DNA from: Paraburkholderia caledonica NBRC 102488
GTDB taxonomy: Bacteria; Pseudomonadota; Gammaproteobacteria; Burkholderiales; Burkholderiaceae
Direction of reading: 5' to 3'
Assembly: GCF_000685095.1 (NCBI RefSeq)
Contig: NZ_BAYE01000023.1
Location: 1 to 64,000 of the forward strand
Length of the DNA: 64,000 nt
Shown: positions 9,102 through 18,800 of the stretch, piece by piece
Position numbering within the stretch: the first letter of the stretch is position 1
Layout: every line of letters starts with the position of its first letter
Made by a program: the position numbers and the translations under genes
The notes under the pieces: model-generated
Databases searched by the model: none
What the model was told of the DNA's origin: nothing
The model's input: only the letters and a program-made list of their open reading frames with translations

Positions 9102-10373
9102 ATGAGTGCGACGTCTTCCGCGGGGACTCTGACCGCTCTGCAAGGCGCGGCGTTATACGTCGGTGCGGTGCTGGGCACTGGAGTAATCGCATTGCCTGCG
9201 TTGGCGGCCGCCACAGCGGGTCCCGCATCTTTGCTGGCATGGCTCGCGCTCGTACTTCTATCAGTGCCGCTCGCGGCGACCTTTGCCGCACTCGGCGCGC
9301 GCTATCCAGACGCCGGCGGCGTCTCCACCTATGTACGCAAAGCATTCGGACCACACGCCGCAGCCGTCGTTGGCTGGTGTTTTTACTTTGCTGTGCCGGT
9401 GGGATCTCCGGCGACCGCGATGTTCGGCGGTGCCTACGTGGCGTCGGCGCTCGGCGGCGGCCAGTCGACAGTGCTTATCACCGCAGCGGCCCTGATCGTC
9501 ATCGTGACACTGACCAATCTGTGCGGCATAAGCTTGTCAGGACGCTTGCAACTGTTGCTGGCCGCGCTACTCGTCGTCCTGCTGTTGGCGGCCGTCACTG
9601 CGTCGATACCGCACGCGCGGCTCGCCAATCTACACCCCTTCGCGCCGCACGGCTGGCTCGCGATCACCAGGGCCGCGGCGCTACTGGTGTGGAGCTTCGC
9701 CGGTTGGGAAGCGATCAGCCACCTCGCCAGCGAATTCCGCCGCCCCGCGCGCGATCTGCCAATCGCGGCGGGCATCGCAGTAGCGGTGGTTAGCGTGCTG
9801 TATATGTCGATCGCTACTTCGAGCGTGATGGTGCTTGGGCCAGCCGGCAGTACGTCTAACGCTCCGCTTGCGGAATTGCTGGCGTCAGGGCTGGGCGACA
9901 AGGTTCGGCTTCTTACTGCGGCCGCGGCGCTGCTTCTGACGCTCGGTACGATGAATGCGTATTTCGCAAGTGCGGCCAAACTCGGCGCTGCCCTCGGCCG
10001 CGATGGTGCGCTTCCCGCGTGGATATCCGCTGGGAGCCGTGTCGGCGATGTGCCGCGGCGCAGTCTTTGCGTAGTCGCGGGACTAACAGTGCTGGCGCTA
10101 GGCGGGGCAGCTTGGACGGAAATCGGCCCGCGGCCCCTCGTGCTGCTGACGACGGGCTCGTTCGTTGCTGTCTACGCAGTCGGCACCGCGGCCGCTTTGA
10201 GACTGCTGCCCCGCGGCAGCTGGCCGCATCGCTCCGCGTGTATCGCGCTTGTTGCAGTCGTAGGGCTGTTCATGGCGACCGGCTGGTATCTGCTTTGGCC
10301 GCTGCTGATGACTGTAGGCGCGTTGACATACTTGCGGTGGCGCTCTACGGGAGTAGAGGCTAGCAGTCCGTAA
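9102..10373 (+). CDS. APC-family amino acid/polyamine transporter
   Basis: This 423-residue integral membrane protein has about 12 hydrophobic segments. The APC start signature is at the N-terminus (GAALYVGAVLGTGVIALPALAAA), and the family's PDAGGVSTYVRKAFG element follows transmembrane segment 2. WSFAGWEAISHLASEFRRPARDLPIA in the middle is the conserved loop of the YjeH/basic amino acid subgroup. Transport of an amino acid or amine by proton exchange is expected, but the substrate is unknown. An AGGAG (about 9088-9092) precedes the ATG at good spacing. It stands alone as a transcription unit. Confidence 0.88.
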   Translation: MSATSSAGTLTALQGAALYVGAVLGTGVIALPALAAATAGPASLLAWLALVLLSVPLAATFAALGARYPDAGGVSTYVRKAFGPHAAAVVGWCFYFAVPVGSPATAMFGGAYVASALGGGQSTVLITAAALIVIVTLTNLCGISLSGRLQLLLAALLVVLLLAAVTASIPHARLANLHPFAPHGWLAITRAAALLVWSFAGWEAISHLASEFRRPARDLPIAAGIAVAVVSVLYMSIATSSVMVLGPAGSTSNAPLAELLASGLGDKVRLLTAAAALLLTLGTMNAYFASAAKLGAALGRDGALPAWISAGSRVGDVPRRSLCVVAGLTVLALGGAAWTEIGPRPLVLLTTGSFVAVYAVGTAAALRLLPRGSWPHRSACIALVAVVGLFMATGWYLLWPLLMTVGALTYLRWRSTGVEASSP

Positions 10374-11081
10374 TCGATGGCGCATTTGGATTCTCACTCG
10401 CCAAGTGGCACGATAGTCGCGAGCGTCATACAACGCGAAGTCGCGCCTAGAAAATATTCAAGTTGTCGCCGCAACGTTTAGATTTCAGACGGCCTTTCAC
10501 TCTTGGTTATCGCGCTGCGGAGTGCCTGCCAGGCGGTCGGCTCGATCCAAGTTCAGATGCACAATACTTACGCGCTGTGAGTAGCGCGTGCGACCTTTGC
10601 ATCGAAGCGGATTGCGTTGCCGAGCGCTGTCGTAGAGCGCCAAGCATCGACCCAGAATGTCTCGGCCGAGGTTCCCATGACGTTGCGCCGGTGTCGAACC
10701 GGATCACCCCGTGACGATGCTCTTCGTTCTGCCAGCGCGCCGGTGCGCTCAACCAGGTGCGCGCGGTGAACAGAGTGTCGAATGCCTTGAGCGAATAAGC
10801 AGGCCAGCACTTATGTCTTGAACCGCGGCTGCAATCGGGGTTACGTGGTGCTTATGATTACAGCGGTTCCGCTAAGCATGGCGGCATGCCACAGATCCGC
10901 CTAGCGGCGAGCTCTGCCAACATTTATCATTCCCGGAGCGAGGAAAACTCTGGGTGCTGTGGGCTCAGGTCACCGAGCTCGTGAGAATGCACGGCGGTTG
11001 AATCACTCACCGCCGACCAGAGCTCCGGACGTGCGTCGCTCAAGCCGTGCTGCAACGTTCCAACGACCCTTGGAACCTTTC
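10374..11081. other. Intergenic stretch with repeat copy 2 and no gene
   Basis: There is no open frame with credible protein character here. The stretch contains the second copy of the diverged repeat (10487-10725). A short inverted repeat GGCGGT/ACCGCC lies at 10993-11014 without a T-run, so it is not called a terminator. The rest looks like decayed sequence between the transporter and the nitrilase gene. Confidence 0.5.
10487..10725 (+). repeat. Diverged inverted repeat, copy 2
   Basis: The partner of 2905-3155 in opposite orientation. The landmarks and their order are the same (cggcctttc, cgctgcggagtgcctgcc, ttacgcgctg, ccgtgacgatg). The copies lie about 7.5 kb apart and bracket the SGNH/LysR/GST/APC gene group. 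Their divergence indicates old insertions rather than a recent composite element. Confidence 0.5.
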
Positions 11082-11861
11082 CTAATGCAACTCTCGCACA
11101 TAACACGGATATTCGCTTTTCTGAGCGCGTGCGCGCCCCAAATCAATCGTAGCCACAGCGAGTGCGGCATGCGCCGATGTCTCTCCAGTCACCACGCCGT
11201 CTAATGCCATGGCAAATCCAGTGCCTCCAAACTCTTGCCCGAAGTGACCTAGGCCTTGGCGATTGGAGCTGACGAAGTGGGCGCCCGAAACTATAGCTGC
11301 CAACGACCCTGCGGCTTTCCAGCTGTGAATAGACGCCCCGCTAGCTCTCGGGCACACAAGCAGGTCTGCCCCCGCCCGCCCGTAGCCGCGAGCGTGTTCA
11401 TTGAAGAACAATTCAGTACATAAAAGCACTCCGACTCTCACGTCGCCGACCGATACGATTTCGAAGCCCTCTCTTCCGCGGTCAAACCAGCTTTCCTCGA
11501 AGAAACCCGGCTCCTGCGGGAAGAACTGTTTGTGGTGAATGAACCGGTAGCAGTCATGTTCCAGAACGAACGCCTCGTTCGCCAACCTCCCAGCGAACGC
11601 GACGGGTCTCGATGAAATGATTGAGGCAACCTGGAGCGTTCGCAACGCTGCTAGTGCTTTCTCATGCAAATCGACCCATCGTAGAGCAGCATCTTCGTCG
11701 TACTCAGCACGTTCAGGGAGCCATTTGCCGAACGGCATTTCGTTGGTTACGAGAATATCCGCCCTTGCAGCATCAACGTTCCGTCGAATCCCTTCCCAGA
11801 GTCTTCCTTCTGTCGCAAGGCCGTCCGGCCACTGTACATATGCAATTTTTACCTGTTCCAT
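11082..11861 (-). CDS. Nitrilase-superfamily carbon-nitrogen hydrolase
   Basis: This 259-residue hydrolase carries the nitrilase-superfamily triad. The Glu is in VTNEMPFG, the Lys in IHHKQFFPQE and the Cys in VGVLLCTELFF. It is a cytoplasmic amidase/nitrilase that would cleave a C-N bond of an amide, carbamoyl compound or nitrile; the substrate cannot be inferred. The end is family-like (VATIDLGRARAQK). It lies 177 bases downstream of the FAD monooxygenase gene on the same strand. The two could form a small catabolic unit, although the gap is wide enough for separate promoters. Confidence 0.87.
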   Translation of the reverse strand: MEQVKIAYVQWPDGLATEGRLWEGIRRNVDAARADILVTNEMPFGKWLPERAEYDEDAALRWVDLHEKALAALRTLQVASIISSRPVAFAGRLANEAFVLEHDCYRFIHHKQFFPQEPGFFEESWFDRGREGFEIVSVGDVRVGVLLCTELFFNEHARGYGRAGADLLVCPRASGASIHSWKAAGSLAAIVSGAHFVSSNRQGLGHFGQEFGGTGFAMALDGVVTGETSAHAALAVATIDLGRARAQKSEYPCYVRELH

Positions 11862-12038
11862 ATTTCCTCACGTAGTACAGGTCCAGCTTGACGTCTCAAA
11901 TTCACTCCGACCAGCAATTCTCCGTACAACCAATTCGATCGAGCCACATTATCAAAACGCCTTATCGCAACAATTCCGGTCTTGATGCGCGTCTAGAGGG
12001 CAAGATGGCAGCAAGTCTCGACGGGAGATCACACTCAC

Positions 12039-13187
12039 CTAGTGGCCCAGTTCGGCCAAGTTGCGCGCGAACGCGGACCGAAGCGGCGGGAGTTGGCCAA
12101 AGAAGCTGATAAGCGAGTTGCGCACCGACCTGCCAGCAGCGGACCTTACTGTCGCAATCCGCGTCATCCGATCAGTCGTCGCGACGACGTCCTTGGCGAC
12201 GGCGTGCCGACTGCGCGCCCATTCGTCCAGACCCGCTTCGCCTCCGCCTCGCAAAACCGCGTCCAATGCGCGGGCGAGTGAAACTGCGTCCTGGATGCCC
12301 GTATTCATGCCCTGCCCGCCCGCGGGGCTGTGCACGTGTGCGGCGTCACCGCAGAGCAGTACTCGGCCCTTGCGCAGCGAGCGGGCGACTCTGTGCTGAA
12401 CGCGAAAGCGAGATGTCCAAATCGCTTGCGCGATGCGCCCGCAGTGGCTCGGACCCCGGCGGTGCAGTAATGCTTCGAAAAACTCTACCGACGGATCCGA
12501 CAACGCATCATCCACCGTTGCGACGATGCGATAGCGGTTGTCAGGCAGCGGTGCGACCACGACGAGCCCTTCCGGCGCGAAGAACAGCGATACCTCCTCG
12601 TTGTCGAACGGCCACTCCATACGGACGTCGGCGAGAACAAAGCTTTGCGCATAGGCGCCACCCTCAAAGGGAATATCAGTTTGTTGTCGAACGACGCTGC
12701 TCGCTCCGTCGCATCCGACAAGCCACGCCGTTTCCATTCGCTCCACGCGCCCGCCGGTGCTGATGCTGAGCTCGGCAGCGTCTGCGCTCGCTGAAATGCC
12801 TAAGACTTCAGCGGGACGCTTGACAGCACCGCCCATTGCTTGCAGTCGTTCCAGCAGGTGTCGCTCCATCTGGTTTTGCGGGCACATCAACGTAAAGTTG
12901 TAGCGGCTGTCGATCTTCTGAAAATCAATCTCGGCAAGAACGTTGTCACGGTCGAGGATGCGAAAGATCGGAACCTTGATGCCGTCTGACAGCAGTGCCG
13001 GGACAACGCCGAGCGGTTCGAGAGCCTCTAGCGTACGGGCCTGCACTACGGCTGCCCGGGACGTGTTGGCGCCTTCGGCCTGCCGATCGAAGACTGTCGG
13101 GCTATGCCCCAGACGGCGAAGCTCTGCGGCCAGTGCGAGGCCGCTTGGCCCCGCGCCGACAATGACGATATCTTGTGTGCAAGACAT
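12039..13187 (-). CDS. FAD-dependent aromatic-type monooxygenase
   Basis: This 382-residue class A flavoprotein hydroxylase has an N-terminal Rossmann GxGxxG (VIVGAGPSGLALAAEL), the DG motif (WLVGCDGASSVVRQQ) and the second FAD motif (VLLCGDAAHVHSPAGGQGMN). This layout is that of the p-hydroxybenzoate hydroxylase/PheA family, which uses NAD(P)H and O2 to hydroxylate aromatic or polyketide substrates. The length is at the short end: there is no thioredoxin-like C-terminal domain. A possible pathway partner is the nitrilase-type gene downstream. Confidence 0.9.
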   Translation of the reverse strand: MSCTQDIVIVGAGPSGLALAAELRRLGHSPTVFDRQAEGANTSRAAVVQARTLEALEPLGVVPALLSDGIKVPIFRILDRDNVLAEIDFQKIDSRYNFTLMCPQNQMERHLLERLQAMGGAVKRPAEVLGISASADAAELSISTGGRVERMETAWLVGCDGASSVVRQQTDIPFEGGAYAQSFVLADVRMEWPFDNEEVSLFFAPEGLVVVAPLPDNRYRIVATVDDALSDPSVEFFEALLHRRGPSHCGRIAQAIWTSRFRVQHRVARSLRKGRVLLCGDAAHVHSPAGGQGMNTGIQDAVSLARALDAVLRGGGEAGLDEWARSRHAVAKDVVATTDRMTRIATVRSAAGRSVRNSLISFFGQLPPLRSAFARNLAELGH

Positions 13188-13572
13188 GAGACAAAACCCC
13201 TTTTAAGATGGTGCGGCCGGTGCCCATAGTCATGGGATACGGCGCCCCCTACTTCACTGAGCGTGTCAGAAACGATGCACCGCGTAGCACGCTCTGACGT
13301 TGTGGTCCTCGCTTGCCAGCACCCCCGCATTGGTGGCTCTGCCACCCAAGGAGAACGTGGGTGCCGCAACACGTCCAATGAATTTGCACAATATTCGCGG
13401 TTGCCAGACGTCCGGCACCAATCCAGGGCTGGCTCGTGTTGAAGGCGATCCGCTTTGCTGCAAATCGCGGAGGGCGGCACGGCATCCCATTCAATTGGGT
13501 GGCTTTTCGCCAGTCAACGATCAGCGCTCGCCGGTCGCCGTCGTAACGCTTATGCGAAGCAGCGGGTCACAT

Positions 13573-13826
13573 CAAATGGTTTTCGGCCATTAGCATGTGG
13601 AAGCACGCGCGGGCGAGCCTGTGGGCCAGGGCCTTGCGTGCGATCACCGAATTCGTGGTGGCTCTCTTGCGCTCATACAACTGCCTGGGCTTCAGTGCTA
13701 AAGTGCATCGCGAAGTTGGCTGCTTCGATGAATGCCCGGCACAGGTATGGATTTCCGTTCCAGGTATTGCCATCGCTTCTTTTCTTGCCGTTGTTCATGC
13801 GCTGGCTGTCCGCGCACCGCGCATAG
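13573..13826 (-). pseudogene. IS110/IS1111-family transposase C-terminal remnant
   Basis: The minus strand reads MNNGKKRSDGNT-NGNPYL-AFIEAANFAM, then after a frameshift ERKRATTNSVIARKALAHRLARACFHML. These are the conserved C-terminal blocks of IS110/IS1111 transposases (NGN-YL--AF-EAANFA--Y and A-KA-AHKLARA-YY-L). The N-terminal RuvC-like domain is missing and the frame is broken. The remaining bases between 13188 and 14078 show no other gene. Confidence 0.78.
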
Positions 13827-14078
13827 GAGGCGAAGTTGCCGTCACTGGCGGGTGCGCTCGGCTACTGCACTCGGTCAGTGCAATCGAAATCGGCTGCTCA
13901 GGCAGTCGAGGGTGCTGTTCGCTCACTTGACACCGGGCCCGCTGATGGGCGTCAACGAACTGATGGCATCAGGGCATCGCCTCTCACAACAACGTTATGC
14001 TCGCTACATGATCATTAGGGCCGTGCAGACCATCTTCGAAGCGCCAGAAGTGAGCTCGTGGCGCGTACCGCAAACAAC

Positions 14079-14801
14079 TTACTCCCCTAGATAAGCCGCC
14101 CGCACCTTCGGATCATCCAGCATCTGCTTTGCGTCGCCCGACATCGTGACGAGACCCGAGTCCATCACATAGCCGCGGTTCGCCGCCTGCAACGCGAGAC
14201 GCGCGTTCTGCTCGACGAGCAGCACGGTCATGCCTTCACCGGAAATCGCGCGCACCACTTCGAAGATCTTCTCGACCATGATCGGCGACAAACCCATCGA
14301 CGGCTCATCGAACAGCAACAGCTTGGGACGCGAGATGATCGCGCGCGCCATGGCCAGCATCTGCTGTTCGCCGCCCGAGAGCGTGCCCGCGTATTGCGTG
14401 GCGCGCTCCTTCAGACGCGGGAAAAAGCCGAACATGCGATCGACGTCGGCCTTGATGCCGTCGTTGTCGGTGCGCAGATAAGCGCCCATCTGCATGTTCT
14501 CGATAATCGACATGCGCGCGAAGATGCCGCGGCCTTCCGGCACCATCGCGAGACCACGCTTCAGAAGCTCATGCGGCGGCACGCCCTTGATCGACTGACC
14601 CATGTACTCGATGTCGCCTGCGGCATACGGCTTGAGCCCTGTGATCGCCTTCATCGTCGTGGTCTTGCCCGCGCCGTTCGCGCCGATCAGCGTGACCAGC
14701 TCGCCCTGCGCGACCTCGAGGTCAATGCCCTTCACTGCCTGGATGCCGCCGTAATTGACCTGCAGGCCCTTGATTTTCAACATTGCTTGCGTCGTGGACA
14801 T
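14079..14801 (-). CDS. livF: Branched-chain amino acid ABC transporter ATP-binding protein LivF
   Basis: This 240-residue ABC ATPase has Walker A (LIGANGAGKTTT), the ABC signature (LSGGEQQMLAMARA), Walker B (LLLFDEPSMGLSP) and the LivF-typical LLVEQNARLAL switch region. It energises uptake of leucine, isoleucine and valine, or related amides and carboxylates, at the inner membrane. The ATG at 14801 overlaps the livG stop codon by one base, so translation is coupled. Last gene of the livHMGF operon. Confidence 0.95.
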   Translation of the reverse strand: MSTTQAMLKIKGLQVNYGGIQAVKGIDLEVAQGELVTLIGANGAGKTTTMKAITGLKPYAAGDIEYMGQSIKGVPPHELLKRGLAMVPEGRGIFARMSIIENMQMGAYLRTDNDGIKADVDRMFGFFPRLKERATQYAGTLSGGEQQMLAMARAIISRPKLLLFDEPSMGLSPIMVEKIFEVVRAISGEGMTVLLVEQNARLALQAANRGYVMDSGLVTMSGDAKQMLDDPKVRAAYLGE

Positions 14802-15574
14802 CAGTGGACTCCTGCACCCAGATAAGCTTCGATCACCTTCGGATCCTTCTGCACGTCTTGCGGCAGTCCTTGCGCAATCACCTTGCCGTAGTCGAGCACC
14901 GTCATCTGGTTGCACAGACCCATCACGAGCTTCACGTCGTGTTCGATCAGCAGGATCGTCTTGCCGTCGGCGCGGATCTTGTCGAGCAGTCGCGTGAGTT
15001 CGACTTTTTCCGTTGCGTTCATGCCGGCAGCGGGTTCGTCGAGCGCGAGCAGCTTCGGATCGGTTGCAAGTGCACGCGCAATTTCGAGGCGGCGCTGGTG
15101 GCCGTACGACAGGTTGCGCGACGTGTAGTCCGCGTACTGCGCGATGCCGACGTACTCGAGCAGTTCGATCGCGCGTTCCTTGATCTCACGCTCTTCCTTG
15201 CGCTCGGCCGGCGTCTGGAACACCGCGCCCAGCAAGCCGTGTTTCGTGCGCACGTGCCGGCCGACCATCACGTTTTCCAGAGCGGTCATGCCGCCAAAGA
15301 GACGGATGTTCTGGAACGTACGGGCAATGCCTGCCTTCGCCACCTGATACACCGCTGTCGGCGTGTAGTTCTGGCCGTCGAGCTTGAAGTCGCCCGAATC
15401 AGGCGTGTACAGGCCCGTAATCACGTTGAAGAAGGTTGTCTTGCCGGCGCCGTTCGGGCCGATCAGACCGTAAATCTGGCCGGCCTTGATTTCGAGGCCG
15501 ACGTCGGACAGTGCCTGCAAACCGCCGAAGCGCTTGTTGACGCCCTTTACCGACAGTCGAATGTTATCGCTCAT
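14801..15574 (-). CDS. livG: Branched-chain amino acid ABC transporter ATP-binding protein LivG
   Basis: This 257-residue ABC ATPase has Walker A (LIGPNGAGKTTFFNVITGLY), LSYGHQRRLEIARAL as signature, Walker B (LLALDEPAAGMN) and LLIEHDVKLVMGLCNQ. These match LivG rather than LivF: the extended FNVITG and AAGMN elements are LivG-type. It pairs with LivF as the nucleotide-binding heterodimer. Its start lies 18 bases after the livM stop. Confidence 0.95.
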   Translation of the reverse strand: MSDNIRLSVKGVNKRFGGLQALSDVGLEIKAGQIYGLIGPNGAGKTTFFNVITGLYTPDSGDFKLDGQNYTPTAVYQVAKAGIARTFQNIRLFGGMTALENVMVGRHVRTKHGLLGAVFQTPAERKEEREIKERAIELLEYVGIAQYADYTSRNLSYGHQRRLEIARALATDPKLLALDEPAAGMNATEKVELTRLLDKIRADGKTILLIEHDVKLVMGLCNQMTVLDYGKVIAQGLPQDVQKDPKVIEAYLGAGVH

Positions 15575-15592
15575 GTTTTTTCTCCCTGTCCG

Positions 15593-16762
15593 TCAGGCGC
15601 GCACCGGCTTCTTGCCGGCACGCTTCGACAGTTTCGCAATCTTGTCTTCGTGCTTCGGCGACGGCCACAAGCCTTCTGAGCGATACAGCATGATCAGCAC
15701 CATCGCGAGTGCGTAGACCAGCTGGCGGATCACTTCCGTGTCGACGATTTCATGGCCGAACAGCATGTGCTGCAGCGGACCCATCGTCGAGCGCAGGAAC
15801 TCCGGCAGCACGGCGAGCAGCACCGCGCCGAGAATCACGCCAGGAATGTGGCCCATGCCGCCCAGCACCACGCAGGCCAGCACGACGATCGACTCCGGCA
15901 GCGTGAACGATTCCGGCGACACGAAGCCCTGGAACGCGCCGAACATCGCGCCCGACAGGCCGCCGAACGACGCGCCCATCGCAAACGCGAGCAGTTTCAC
16001 GTTACGCGTGTTGATGCCCATCGCCTTGGCGGCGATTTCGTCTTCGCGGATCGCGGCCCATGCACGGCCGATACGCGAGTGCTGTAAACGCGTACAGACC
16101 CAGATCACGAGCAGCGCGGCAAGCACGAACAGGTAGTAGTACGAGTACACCGACGGGAACTGGAAGCCGAACAGCGAGTGCGTCTGCGCGAGACTGAAGT
16201 CGCCCAGGTGCACCGAATCGATCCCGGTAATGCCTTTCGGGCCGTTGGTGATGTTCACCGGACGGTCGAGGTTGTTCAGGAAGATCCGGACGATTTCCCC
16301 GAAGCCCAACGTCACGATGGCGAGATAGTCGCCTCGCAGACGCAGCGTCGGTGCCCCGAGTATCACGCCGAAAAACGCCGCCACCGCCATCGCGCACGGC
16401 ACGATGATGAGGAACGGCACGTGCAGTCCGTTCGGTGCGAGATGCGCGATCCACTCGAACTGCGAGGTCAGATGCGGCGAGGACAGCAGCGCTGCGGTAT
16501 AGGCGCCAACCGCGTAGAAGGCGATATAACCCAGGTCGAGCAGGCCGGCAAAGCCGACCACGACATTGAGACCGAGTGCAAGCATCACGTACAGCATCGC
16601 GAAGTCGAGCACGCGAACCCAGTAGTTGCCGCCGGCGGTGCCGATGATCATCGGCGCAGCGATCACGAAGAACGCGGTGATGATGCCGACGGTCAGCGTC
16701 TTCGCCAGGTTCTTCTCGGGAATGAGCGTCGTGGACGGCTCGATCGGTTGAATTGAGGTCAT
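15593..16762 (-). CDS. livM: Branched-chain amino acid ABC transporter permease LivM
   Basis: This permease of about 389 residues has roughly ten hydrophobic segments and the LivM signature regions (VGFAGLLDLGYIAFYAVGAYTAALL, and a RLRGDYLAIVTLGFGEI helix). The ATG at 16762 was chosen over one 13 codons upstream because AAGGAG precedes it at good spacing. It forms the membrane channel with LivH. The lysine-rich C-terminal tail (KHEDKIAKLSKRAGKK) is cytoplasmic. Confidence 0.94.
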   Translation of the reverse strand: MTSIQPIEPSTTLIPEKNLAKTLTVGIITAFFVIAAPMIIGTAGGNYWVRVLDFAMLYVMLALGLNVVVGFAGLLDLGYIAFYAVGAYTAALLSSPHLTSQFEWIAHLAPNGLHVPFLIIVPCAMAVAAFFGVILGAPTLRLRGDYLAIVTLGFGEIVRIFLNNLDRPVNITNGPKGITGIDSVHLGDFSLAQTHSLFGFQFPSVYSYYYLFVLAALLVIWVCTRLQHSRIGRAWAAIREDEIAAKAMGINTRNVKLLAFAMGASFGGLSGAMFGAFQGFVSPESFTLPESIVVLACVVLGGMGHIPGVILGAVLLAVLPEFLRSTMGPLQHMLFGHEIVDTEVIRQLVYALAMVLIMLYRSEGLWPSPKHEDKIAKLSKRAGKKPVRA

Positions 16763-16784
16763 TTGATTTACTCCTTGGCCTGGA

Positions 16785-17735
16785 TCAAGCGCGATCCGCA
16801 ACGCGTTCGCCGAGCAGACCCGACGGACGGAACACCAGCACGATGATCAGCACGATGAACGCAAACACGTCCTGATAGTTACTGCCGAACACGCCACCGG
16901 TCAGGTTGCCGATATAGCCGGCGCCCAACTGTTCGATCAGCCCCAGAATCACGCCGCCGACCATCGCACCGCCGAGATTGCCGATACCGCCGAGCACCGC
17001 CGCGGTAAAGGCCTTCAGGCCAGGGATGAAGCCCATGTAGAAGTGCGCGTTGCCGTATTCGGATGCGATCATCACGCCGGCGAGCGCAGCAAGCGCCGAG
17101 CCGATCATGAAGGTGGCCGAGATCACGAAGTTCGGATTCACGCCCATCAGCGAGGCGACGCCCGGGTTCTCGGCGATCGCGCGCATCGCGCGGCCGAGCT
17201 TGGTCTTGTGCACGAGCAGCAGCAGGCCTGCCATGACGAGGAACGCGACAACGATGATCACGATTTCAGTCATCGAGATCACGGCGCCAGGCGTCGTGTC
17301 GGTGGCCTTGATCACGTTCAACGGATCGGTGGGCAGAAGCTGCGGGAAAGGCAGCGGGTTGCGCGACCAGATCATCATGGCGAGCGTTTGCAGCAGGATC
17401 GACACGCCGATCGCGGTGATAAGCGGAGCGAGACGCGGCGCCTTGCGCAGCGGCCGGTAAGCCACGCGCTCGATCGTGTAGCCCACCACCGCGCAAACCA
17501 CGGCGGCGATTGCCAGCGCGATGCACAGAGTCGGCACATTGCCGAGGCCAGGGAAGTGGTTTTGCAGCACGCCTATGGCGGAGAGCGCGACCATCGCGCC
17601 CACCATCAACACATCGCCGTGAGCGAAGTTGATGATGCCAAGAATGCCGTAAACCATCGTATAGCCCAGTGCGATGATGGCATAAACGCTGCCCAGCACC
17701 AGTCCGTTTAGGATCTGCTGAACCAGAGTATCCAT
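16785..17735 (-). CDS. livH: Branched-chain amino acid ABC transporter permease LivH
   Basis: This permease of about 316 residues opens with the LivH hallmark (QQILNGLVLGSVYAIIALGYTMVYG) followed by INFAHGDVLM. About eight transmembrane segments are visible. The ATG at 17735 follows a GGAG. It leads the livHMGF operon. No periplasmic binding protein (livJ/K) is found on either side, so the substrate receptor must be encoded elsewhere. Confidence 0.95.
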   Translation of the reverse strand: MDTLVQQILNGLVLGSVYAIIALGYTMVYGILGIINFAHGDVLMVGAMVALSAIGVLQNHFPGLGNVPTLCIALAIAAVVCAVVGYTIERVAYRPLRKAPRLAPLITAIGVSILLQTLAMMIWSRNPLPFPQLLPTDPLNVIKATDTTPGAVISMTEIVIIVVAFLVMAGLLLLVHKTKLGRAMRAIAENPGVASLMGVNPNFVISATFMIGSALAALAGVMIASEYGNAHFYMGFIPGLKAFTAAVLGGIGNLGGAMVGGVILGLIEQLGAGYIGNLTGGVFGSNYQDVFAFIVLIIVLVFRPSGLLGERVADRA

Positions 17736-18800
17736 GTCTTCTCCATTCGGCACCTTAAATGTGCGCGCATTAATACGGATTCAGTTACACCGAACTTTTT
17801 TACGCCGCTGCTGTTGGGACGGTCTTGCCGGTCGGAGACGGCCGGCAAGGGGGAACCTATAAATAAAACCGGCCATCGATTGCCTCTCCCGTCTCGAAGA
17901 CGGCGGAACTCTTTGTCCGTCATCTCGTACAGCGGCGCATTGTTGATCATTGCAGCCCGCTCATATTCCCGACCGTCATTCCCGTCATGGGCTTGCCCAC
18001 TCAATTCTTCGCCGGTGGGTCAATAATCCGCATCGCCGAATCACGTCATTGAATCTAACGAAACTGCCGAAATCGTTTGGCGGCCTGAAACAATTTAGCG
18101 CTCCGGTCCGCGCCAGTACACGCCCAGTGTTCGCCTCTCGAGCAGAACAGTTGCACGATTGGACCCAAAACAACCTCCAAGCGGTTATCGTCCCGGCCCG
18201 GAATGCGCAATGACACTATCGCCGCTAAGCCAATCCGCCATGCCGGCAATCAAACCGTCGCCCTCAACTAACACAACGGTATTTTGAAGGGGTAGCGCTT
18301 GCGCGTGCCTGGAAAGCGCGAACCAGCAACGCTCTGCTTTGCATGGTCCGCTCTTCGGTGACAATTGGAGCCTCAGCGTATGCGTCACTGGATCAACCAG
18401 ACCGTGGACTCAACGCTCATCAGCATTCGCCGCTTCGGTTGCGAAGAACTGGTGTGGCGGAAGACTCTGACAGTGCAGGCCGCAACTTGCTCGCAACGTA
18501 AGCAACCGCCGCGCCATGACTCCCCGACGCGGTGATCAGACTCGCTTTTTCGGCTTCCGCATGTTCAGAACGGTATTGAAAGCCCCAGCGGCCTGAAGGA
18601 CCCGGCGAGTTGAGTTTCCCGGACGAGCTAAAAGTAAAGATCCAAGGCGCTTGATTCCAGTTCCGAAGTAGGCGCCCTATGAATGTTGGGCCCGATCGTG
18701 CATAGAACACCGCAATGTCTTGGCGAAGATGCTCATTGATTTGCGTTGGCGCACAGTTGCACACTTGCGACGTCAAAGCAGCGTCGGAACAGACACATAG
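17736..18800. other. Gene-poor stretch upstream of livH
   Basis: No gene is supported here. A GC-rich inverted repeat (CTTGCCGG/CCGGCAAG, 17824-17849) lies about 90 bases before the livH start. It has no T-run on either side, so it may be a leader structure or operator of the liv operon rather than a terminator. The frame on the minus strand between 18420 and 18776 has no recognisable protein features. The region is a plausible junction between core-like liv genes and the transferred redox operon. Confidence 0.45.

Noticed and set aside
14079..17735. The liv gene cluster as part of a novel system
   Set aside because: It is a canonical branched-chain amino acid transporter. Only the absence of the binding protein gene is noteworthy, and that is common.
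18420..18776. A 118-codon minus-strand frame
   Set aside because: No Shine-Dalgarno, no family resemblance, unusual composition and a decayed neighbourhood.
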